The notes beneath the pieces are model-generated. The model made no database searches. It had not been told where the DNA came from and saw nothing but the letters and a program-made list of their open reading frames with translations. The translations under genes were made by a program, and so were the position numbers. Shown in pieces: positions 31,767-36,988 of a DNA stretch of 36,988 bases. Numbering within the stretch: the first letter of the stretch is position 1; the number at the start of each line of letters is the position of its first letter. The DNA is from JBBSBL01 sp038251325 (GTDB lineage: Bacteria > Actinomycetota > Thermoleophilia > Solirubrobacterales > Solirubrobacteraceae): NCBI GenBank assembly GCA_038251325.1, contig JBBSBL010000022.1, positions 1 to 36,988 of the forward strand, read 5' to 3'.

Positions 31767-33779
31767 GTGAGCGCGACGACCTCGGCCTGGCTCGTCCTCG
31801 CCTGCCCGCTGGCCGGGATGGTGCTCGTCGGCGCGGGCTTCCGGATCTGGCCCGGGCGCGTCGCGGGGTACGTGGGGACGCTGGCGATCGCGGCGAGCTT
31901 CGTCTTCGCGCTCATCACCTTCCTCAAGCTGGAGGACCGGCCCGCGGACCAGCGCCAGCTCACCTCCTCGCTGTGGGACTACGCGAAGACCACCGGCCTG
32001 GACGCGCAGCTCTCCATCCTCGTCGACCCGCTCTCGGTGATGATGATCCTCGTCGTCACCGGCGTCTCGACGCTGATCCACTTGTACTCGACCGCGTACC
32101 TCGACGCCGACCGCGGGTACTCGCGGTTCTTCGCCTACCTCAACTACTTCGTCTTCTCGATGCTGCTCCTCGTCCTGGCGGGGAACTTCCTGCTGCTCAT
32201 CGTCGGCTGGGCGTTCGTCGGCGCGGCCTCCTACCTGCTGATCTCCTTCTGGTACCGGCGCACGACGGCGACGCGGGCGGGGATCAAGGCCTTCGTGATC
32301 AACGTCGTCGGCGACGTCGGCCTCGTGCTCGGGACGTTCATCCTGCTCAAGGACACCGGCGCGGTCGACTTCCTCGCGGTGTTCCGCCGCGCGCCGGAGG
32401 TCTACGGCCACAACGACGGCGCACTCGTGGCGGCGTGCGTCCTGCTGCTCGTCGGGGCCTTCGCGAAGTCCGCCCAGATCCCCCTGCACACGTGGCTCCC
32501 CGACGCGATGGAGGGCCCGACGCCCGTCTCGGCCCTGATCCACGCGGCGACGATGGTCACCGCAGGCGTCTACCTCATCGCGCGCTGCCACCCGCTCTTC
32601 CTCCAGGCGCCGACCGCCGGGGACGTCGGCGCGGTCGTCGGCCTCGTGACGCTGCTCATCGCCGGGACGATCGCGCTGGCCCAGACCGACCTCAAACGCG
32701 TCATCGCCTACTCGACGATGTCCCAGATCGGCTACATGATCATGGCCGTCTCGGCCGGGGCCTACTGGGCGGGGATGTTCCACCTCATGACCCACGCCTT
32801 CTTCAAGGCGCTGCTGTTCATGGCCGCCGGGTCGATCATCGGGGCGATGGCCGGGGTCCAGTCGCTCGACCGGATGTCGGGCTTCCGCAAGGCGCTGCCC
32901 TTCACGTTCGCCTGCTTCGTGGTCGGCGGCCTCGCGCTCGCGGCCTTCCCGCCGTTCTCCGGCTTCTTCTCCAAGGACGACCTGCTCGGCTACCTGGCCA
33001 CCGAGGGGGGCTGGCGCTGGATCCTCTACGTCGGCGGCTACCTCGGCGCGTTCCTCACCGCGATCTACACCTTCCGGATGATCTTCCGAGCCTTCTGGGG
33101 CGAGCCGTGCCCCGAGGCGCGCGAGCTCGAGGACGGGCATCTCCGTCACGCCGAGACGCCGACCAACCCCGCCGACGGCTCGGTCGAGGACACCGGCGTC
33201 GGCTTCCCGGGCCCCGAGCACGTCATCGCCGAGCGGGAGTGGGCGATGAAGCTGGCGATGGGGATCCTCGCCGTGCTCGCCGCCGTCGCCGGGATCATCC
33301 AGATCCCTGACGTCACCGACGCGATCTCGAAGTTCCTCGACCCCGCCTTCGCCGACGACGCCCGCTTCGACCTCGCCGAGCCGGACTGGATCACGATCCT
33401 CGGCTACGGGCTCTCGATCCTCGTGGCCGGTGGCGGGATCGCGCTGGCCTGGTGGATCTGGGTCAAGCGACCCGGCACCTCGGCGCGGCTCATCGCCCGC
33501 TTCCCCGCCGTCCACCGCCTGCTGGTGAACAAGTGGTACTTCGACGAGGCGATCGACATCCTCGTCGTGCGGCCCGCGCTCGCCGTCGGGCGCTTCTCGC
33601 AGCAGACCTTCGAGCGCGTGGTGGTCGACGGGGCGATCGTCGGCGCCCCGGTCGGCGTGGTGCGCGCCTCCTCGGCCGCGGTCCGCGCGATCCAGAACGG
33701 CTTCGTGCGCTCCTACGTCGCGCTGCTGCTGCTCGGCCTCGGCGGCGTCGCCCTCTACTTCCTGGTCTCGAGCTCGTGA
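31767..33779 (+). CDS. nuoL: NADH-quinone oxidoreductase subunit L (antiporter-like)
   Basis: A 670-residue, about 16-helix subunit at the distal end of the membrane arm, thought to move a proton. Typical pieces are FAKSAQIPLHTWLPDAMEGP with the TM7 Lys, VSALIHAATMVTAG, LKRVIAYSTMSQIGYM and HAFFKALLFMAAGS. The TM5 motif normally reads GWEGVG; here it is GWAFVGAASYLLISFW, with Ala149 in place of the Glu and LAGN instead of LADN just before. A hydrophilic insertion (about residues 450 to 490) precedes the long lateral helix region. The GTG at 31767 is 4 bases after nuoK. nuoM overlaps its stop by 4 bases. Confidence 0.96.
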   Translation: MSATTSAWLVLACPLAGMVLVGAGFRIWPGRVAGYVGTLAIAASFVFALITFLKLEDRPADQRQLTSSLWDYAKTTGLDAQLSILVDPLSVMMILVVTGVSTLIHLYSTAYLDADRGYSRFFAYLNYFVFSMLLLVLAGNFLLLIVGWAFVGAASYLLISFWYRRTTATRAGIKAFVINVVGDVGLVLGTFILLKDTGAVDFLAVFRRAPEVYGHNDGALVAACVLLLVGAFAKSAQIPLHTWLPDAMEGPTPVSALIHAATMVTAGVYLIARCHPLFLQAPTAGDVGAVVGLVTLLIAGTIALAQTDLKRVIAYSTMSQIGYMIMAVSAGAYWAGMFHLMTHAFFKALLFMAAGSIIGAMAGVQSLDRMSGFRKALPFTFACFVVGGLALAAFPPFSGFFSKDDLLGYLATEGGWRWILYVGGYLGAFLTAIYTFRMIFRAFWGEPCPEARELEDGHLRHAETPTNPADGSVEDTGVGFPGPEHVIAEREWAMKLAMGILAVLAAVAGIIQIPDVTDAISKFLDPAFADDARFDLAEPDWITILGYGLSILVAGGGIALAWWIWVKRPGTSARLIARFPAVHRLLVNKWYFDEAIDILVVRPALAVGRFSQQTFERVVVDGAIVGAPVGVVRASSAAVRAIQNGFVRSYVALLLLGLGGVALYFLVSSS

Positions 33780-35305
33780 CGCTCTCGATCCTCCTCTGGC
33801 TCCCGCTCGCCGTAGCGCTGCTCGCGGCGCTCACGCCGGAGAAGGTCGCGCCGCGGGCGGCCTTCGCCGGCTCGCTGGTCACGCTCGGCGTGGCGATCTC
33901 CTTCCTCGCCCGGTTCGACCTCGGCGCCTCGGGAGACCTGCAGTTCGTCACCGACGAGGTGTGGATCCGCCAGCTCGGGCTGCACTACAAGCTCGGGATC
34001 GACGGGCTCAACCTCGCGCTCGTCGTGCTCGCCGCCTTCCTCTTCTCGATCGCGCTGCTCGCCGCGAACCTCCAGCACTGGGAGCGGCCCAAGCTCTTCT
34101 ACTTCCACCTCGGGCTGGCGCAGAGCGGCGTGCTCGGCGCGTTCCTCGCCCAGGACGTGATCCTCTTCGTCGTCTTCTTCGACCTCATGTTCATCCCCTT
34201 CTACTTCCTCTGCGGGTCGTGGGGGACGGGCGACCGGGTGCGGGCGACGACGAAGCTCGTGATCTACACGCTCGTGGGCTCGCTGTTCATGCTCGCCGGG
34301 GCGATCGCGCTGGGGATCATCGCCGCGGGCGACTACGGGCGGCCCGTGACCTTCGTCGTCTCCGAGCTCCAGCGCCTGCCGCTGAGCCAGGACACGCAGG
34401 AGTGGATCTTCCTCTGCTTCGCCGCGGCGTTCCTGGTGAAGATGCCCTCGTTCCCCCTCCACGGCTGGATGCCGGACGCCTACCGGTCGATGCCGCTGCC
34501 CGCCCTGGCCATCTTCTCGGCGATCCTCTCGAAGGTCGCGGCCTACGGATTCCTGCGGATCGTCCTGCCGGTCCTCCCCGGGGCGAGCCGCCACTTCCAG
34601 GAGCTCATGCTGCTGATCGCGCTGGCCTCGGTCCTCTACGGGTCGGTCATGGCCTTCACGACCACCGAGACGAGGCTCGTGCTCGGCTACTCCTCGGTGG
34701 CGCAGCTCGGGTTCATCCTGCTCGGGGTGTTCGCGCTGCGCGGCGACGGCGCCCAGGGCGCGCTGCTCCAGATGCTCAACCACGCGCTCGTCGTGGTCCC
34801 GCTCATCCTCATCGTCGGCCTGCTCTCGGCGCGCTCGCGCGGGAGCGAGGACCTGCGGGACATGGGCGGGATCGCCACGCGCGCGCCGATCCTCGCCGTG
34901 CTCTTCCTCATTCTGGCGCTGGCCACGCTCGCGATGCCGGGCTCGGCGAACTTCGTCGGGGAGTTCCTCATCCTGCTCGGCGTGTTCAAGGCGAAGCTGG
35001 CGATCGCCGTCGTCGCCTTCGCCGGGGTGATCATGGCCTCGGTCTACATGCTGCGGATGTACATCCGCGCGATGCACAACCGGGTCGGCGAGCGGGTCGA
35101 GCCGCGCGAGCTGCGCTGGGGTGACGCCGCCGCGCTCGTTCCGGTCGTGGTCGTCATCCTCTTCCTCGCCTTCTACCCGCAGGCCGCGCTCGAGCGCTCC
35201 CAGCGCAGCGCGGCGGGCGCGGTGGCCGGGGTGCGCGGCGCCGGCCCGGCGGCGCTGCCCAAGCCCGGCGCGGCGACGGCCAACCTCGTCGGGCAGGCGC
35301 CGTGA
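33776..35305 (+). CDS. nuoM: NADH-quinone oxidoreductase subunit M (antiporter-like)
   Basis: A 509-residue, about 14-helix subunit, one of the three antiporter-like proton pumps. The core has FLVKMPSFPLHGWMPDAY with the TM7 Lys, SAILSKVAAYGFLRI with the TM8 Lys, ETRLVLGYSSVAQLGFI, and NFVGEFLILLGVF with the distal Glu. The TM5 motif FFELM carries Asp136 instead of Glu (VVFFDLMFIPFYFL). The loop after LHGWMPDA reads YRSMPLP instead of the usual HxEAPT. The GTG at 33776 overlaps nuoL by 4 bases (GTGA). The last 60 residues are Ala/Gly-rich and variable. nuoN overlaps its stop by 4 bases. Confidence 0.95.
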   Translation: MTLSILLWLPLAVALLAALTPEKVAPRAAFAGSLVTLGVAISFLARFDLGASGDLQFVTDEVWIRQLGLHYKLGIDGLNLALVVLAAFLFSIALLAANLQHWERPKLFYFHLGLAQSGVLGAFLAQDVILFVVFFDLMFIPFYFLCGSWGTGDRVRATTKLVIYTLVGSLFMLAGAIALGIIAAGDYGRPVTFVVSELQRLPLSQDTQEWIFLCFAAAFLVKMPSFPLHGWMPDAYRSMPLPALAIFSAILSKVAAYGFLRIVLPVLPGASRHFQELMLLIALASVLYGSVMAFTTTETRLVLGYSSVAQLGFILLGVFALRGDGAQGALLQMLNHALVVVPLILIVGLLSARSRGSEDLRDMGGIATRAPILAVLFLILALATLAMPGSANFVGEFLILLGVFKAKLAIAVVAFAGVIMASVYMLRMYIRAMHNRVGERVEPRELRWGDAAALVPVVVVILFLAFYPQAALERSQRSAAGAVAGVRGAGPAALPKPGAATANLVGQAP

Positions 35306-36852
35306 TCGTCGCCGCCGTCAAGGCCCCGCACATCGACTGGGCGGCGTTCTCGCCGTTCCTCGCGCTGGTCGCCGGCGGGATCGTCGTGCTGCTCGCCGGG
35401 CTCTTCAGCGCGCGGGCGATCCGCCAACAGGTCGTGCCGCTGCTCACCGTGCTCGCCCTGCTCGCCGCCGCGGGGCTGACCATCTGGCGCTGGGGCGAGA
35501 ACGCCTCGATCCTTTCGGGCGCGCTGCGGGTCGACGACTTCGCGCTCTTCCTCGGCCTGCTCTTCCTCGTCGCCGCGCTCGCCGCCGTGCTGCTCTCCTG
35601 GCGCGACTCGGCCCCGCGGGAGATCGGCCACGGCGAGTACCACGCGCTGCTGCTCTTCACGGTCCTCGGGATGCTCGTGCTCGTCGCGGCGACGAACACC
35701 GTGACGCTGTTCGTCGGCCTCGAGCTGCTCTCGGTCAGCCTCTACGTGCTCTGCGCGGCGGAGCTGCGGACCGAGCGCTCGCTGGAGTCCGGCCTCAAGT
35801 ACCTGATCATCGGGAGCGTCGGGGCGGCGACGCTGGTCTACGGCCTCGCGCTGATCTACGGCGCGACGGGTTCGACGCAGTTCGAGGTGATCGGCCGGGA
35901 GATCTCGCGGAGCGGGATCCTCGGCGACCCGCTGCTGCTCACCGGCATCGGCCTGGCGGTGGTCGGCCTCGCGTTCAAGACGAGCGTCGCGCCCTTCCAC
36001 CAGTGGACGCCGGACGTCTACGAGGGCGCGCCGACGCCGATCACGGCGTTCATGGCGGTGGCGACCAAGGCGGCCGCGCTCGGCGTCTTCCTGCGTTTCT
36101 TCGACGTCGCCGTGGTGTCCGAGCAGGACGTGTGGGCGCCCGCGCTGGCGGCGTTGGCCGCGATCACGATCGTGGTCGGGAACGTCGGTGCGCTGGGCCA
36201 GTCCTCGCTCAAGCGGATGCTCGCCTACTCCTCGGTGGCGCAGGCCGGGTACATGCTCGGTGGGATCGTGGTCGGCACGCGGCTCGGCCTGGAGGCGATG
36301 GTCTTCTACCTCGCCGTGTACCTGGCGATGAACCTCGCCGCGTTCGCGGTGATCATCGCCCGCGAGCAGGAGGGCGGCGAGGGCGACGACCTCGCCGGGT
36401 TCGCGAACCTCGGGCGCACCCGGCCGGTGCTCGCCTGGTCGATGACGATCGCGATGCTCTCGCTGGCCGGGATCCCGGCCACGGCCGGCTTCATCGGCAA
36501 GCTCTACCTCATCCAGGCGTTGGTGGACGGCGACTACACCTGGCTCGGCGTGATCATCGTCATCGGCTCGATGATCTCGCTCGGCTACTACCTGCGGGTG
36601 ATCGCGACGATGTGGATGCCCTCGGCGGCGGACGAGTCGGTCGGGGTGACCGGCGGCGACGTCGGAGGCCCGGGCGCGCCGCGACCCGTCATCGCCGGCG
36701 GCTCCGCCGAGGCCGACCCGGCGCGCGCGCACCCCGAGGTCGTCGCCGTCGCCGTCCTTTTCGCCGCGGCGAGCATCGTCTTCGGGATCGTCCCGAGCCC
36801 CCTGCTCCACCTCGCGGCCGACGCCGGCCGGGCAATCGGCGGGATCTTCTAG
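35302..36852 (+). CDS. nuoN: NADH-quinone oxidoreductase subunit N (antiporter-like)
   Basis: A 516-residue, about 14-helix antiporter-like subunit next to NuoK. The TM5 glutamate is kept in FVGLELLSVSLYVL. The TM7 Lys lies in GLAFKTSVAPFHQWTPDVYE, and GAPTPITAFMAVATKAA and LKRMLAYSSVAQAGYM are standard. The end of the core carries an inserted hydrophilic stretch of about 40 residues (ESVGVTGGDVGGPGAPRPV and following) before the last helix. The GTG at 35302 overlaps nuoM by 4 bases. It is the last gene of the operon. The next gene is on the opposite strand, 64 bases away. Confidence 0.96.
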   Translation: MIVAAVKAPHIDWAAFSPFLALVAGGIVVLLAGLFSARAIRQQVVPLLTVLALLAAAGLTIWRWGENASILSGALRVDDFALFLGLLFLVAALAAVLLSWRDSAPREIGHGEYHALLLFTVLGMLVLVAATNTVTLFVGLELLSVSLYVLCAAELRTERSLESGLKYLIIGSVGAATLVYGLALIYGATGSTQFEVIGREISRSGILGDPLLLTGIGLAVVGLAFKTSVAPFHQWTPDVYEGAPTPITAFMAVATKAAALGVFLRFFDVAVVSEQDVWAPALAALAAITIVVGNVGALGQSSLKRMLAYSSVAQAGYMLGGIVVGTRLGLEAMVFYLAVYLAMNLAAFAVIIAREQEGGEGDDLAGFANLGRTRPVLAWSMTIAMLSLAGIPATAGFIGKLYLIQALVDGDYTWLGVIIVIGSMISLGYYLRVIATMWMPSAADESVGVTGGDVGGPGAPRPVIAGGSAEADPARAHPEVVAVAVLFAAASIVFGIVPSPLLHLAADAGRAIGGIF

Positions 36853-36916
36853 GCGTCCCGTCCGCGGTAACTGTCGTCCTGCGACCGGAAGCGCGGACGC
36901 GATGGTCCGCCGACGC

Positions 36917-36988
36917 TCAGCTACTCTCAGCGGCCGCCAACGCCTGCTCCCGCGTGCCGAAGTTCTCGAAGTGGACGATCCTGCCCTC
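36917..36988 (-). CDS. NTF2/SnoaL-like protein, C-terminal part only (cut by window edge)
   Basis: The last 23 residues of a minus-strand gene are present. They read GRIVHFENFGTREQALAAAE and then end at a stop at 36917. This matches the closing strand (GRIVxFENF) and final helix (REQALAAA) of SnoaL/NTF2-like proteins. The rest lies outside the window, so the exact family and start cannot be stated. It converges on nuoN with 64 bases between the stops. Confidence 0.6.
   Translation of the reverse strand, partial: EGRIVHFENFGTREQALAAAESS

Noticed and set aside
31695..33515. Long antisense reading opposite nuoL, rich in Asp, Glu and Arg
   Set aside because: It mirrors the hydrophobic codons of NuoL and has no family features.
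36853..36916. GTCCGCG and CGCGGAC as a terminator between nuoN and the next gene
   Set aside because: The arms are only 7 bp with a loop of about 30 bases and no T-tract; such pairs arise easily in GC-rich DNA.

Overview
The window is GC-rich DNA from an actinobacterium, most likely of the class Thermoleophilia (Solirubrobacterales or a relative). The evidence is the very high GC at third codon positions, frequent GTG starts, exported proteins with an N-terminal 'TYANVTATLALFLALGGGA'-type signal and collagen-like repeats, and a complete 14-gene nuo operon with GTGA/ATGA overlaps. The class assignment is inferred from gene style and was not tested.

Left part (1 to about 9.0 kb): an accessory region with much gene decay. 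Intact-looking genes are an orphan anti-sigma-like protein and a minus-strand redox/stress block (UspA-like, flavoprotein disulfide reductase, DUF427, TlpA-like thioredoxin). An NrtS-like membrane protein, a methyltransferase and an HPF/RaiA-like ribosome-associated protein complete the list. Mixed among them are broken genes: a frame-broken membrane protein, the C-terminal stub of an alpha/beta hydrolase, a DUF3179 lipoprotein cut short, a frameshifted release-factor-like (baeRF/Vms1-type) gene, an IS3 transposase fragment, a frame-broken SRPBCC gene and a possible IstB scrap. The block stops at a tRNA-Arg(ACG) whose 3' end faces it, as expected for an island boundary.

Middle part (9.1 to 21.9 kb): ordinary intact genes. 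These are two cupins, a cytochrome P450, three exported proteins or enzymes including an 1159-residue secreted metzincin-type protease, and a collagen-like exported protein. Two tRNA-Ser genes (GCT, TGA) and serS lie within 7.5 kb of each other. There is also a nucleotidyltransferase overlapped by a 54-residue partner, a diheme lipoprotein cytochrome c, a flavin reductase and two small membrane proteins.

Right part (22.0 to 36.9 kb): nuoABCDEFGHIJKLMN, the proton-pumping NADH:quinone oxidoreductase (complex I). A single -10-like element sits so close to nuoA that the message may be almost leaderless. All iron-sulfur ligands of the peripheral arm are visible. In the membrane arm, NuoL has Ala and NuoM has Asp where the TM5 glutamate of antiporter-like subunits is expected, while NuoN keeps Glu. 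The window ends in the C-terminus of an NTF2/SnoaL-like gene.

Best candidates for something new are the HPF-like/release-factor-like ribosome pair, the small-protein/nucleotidyltransferase pair, and the altered proton-channel residues in NuoL and NuoM.
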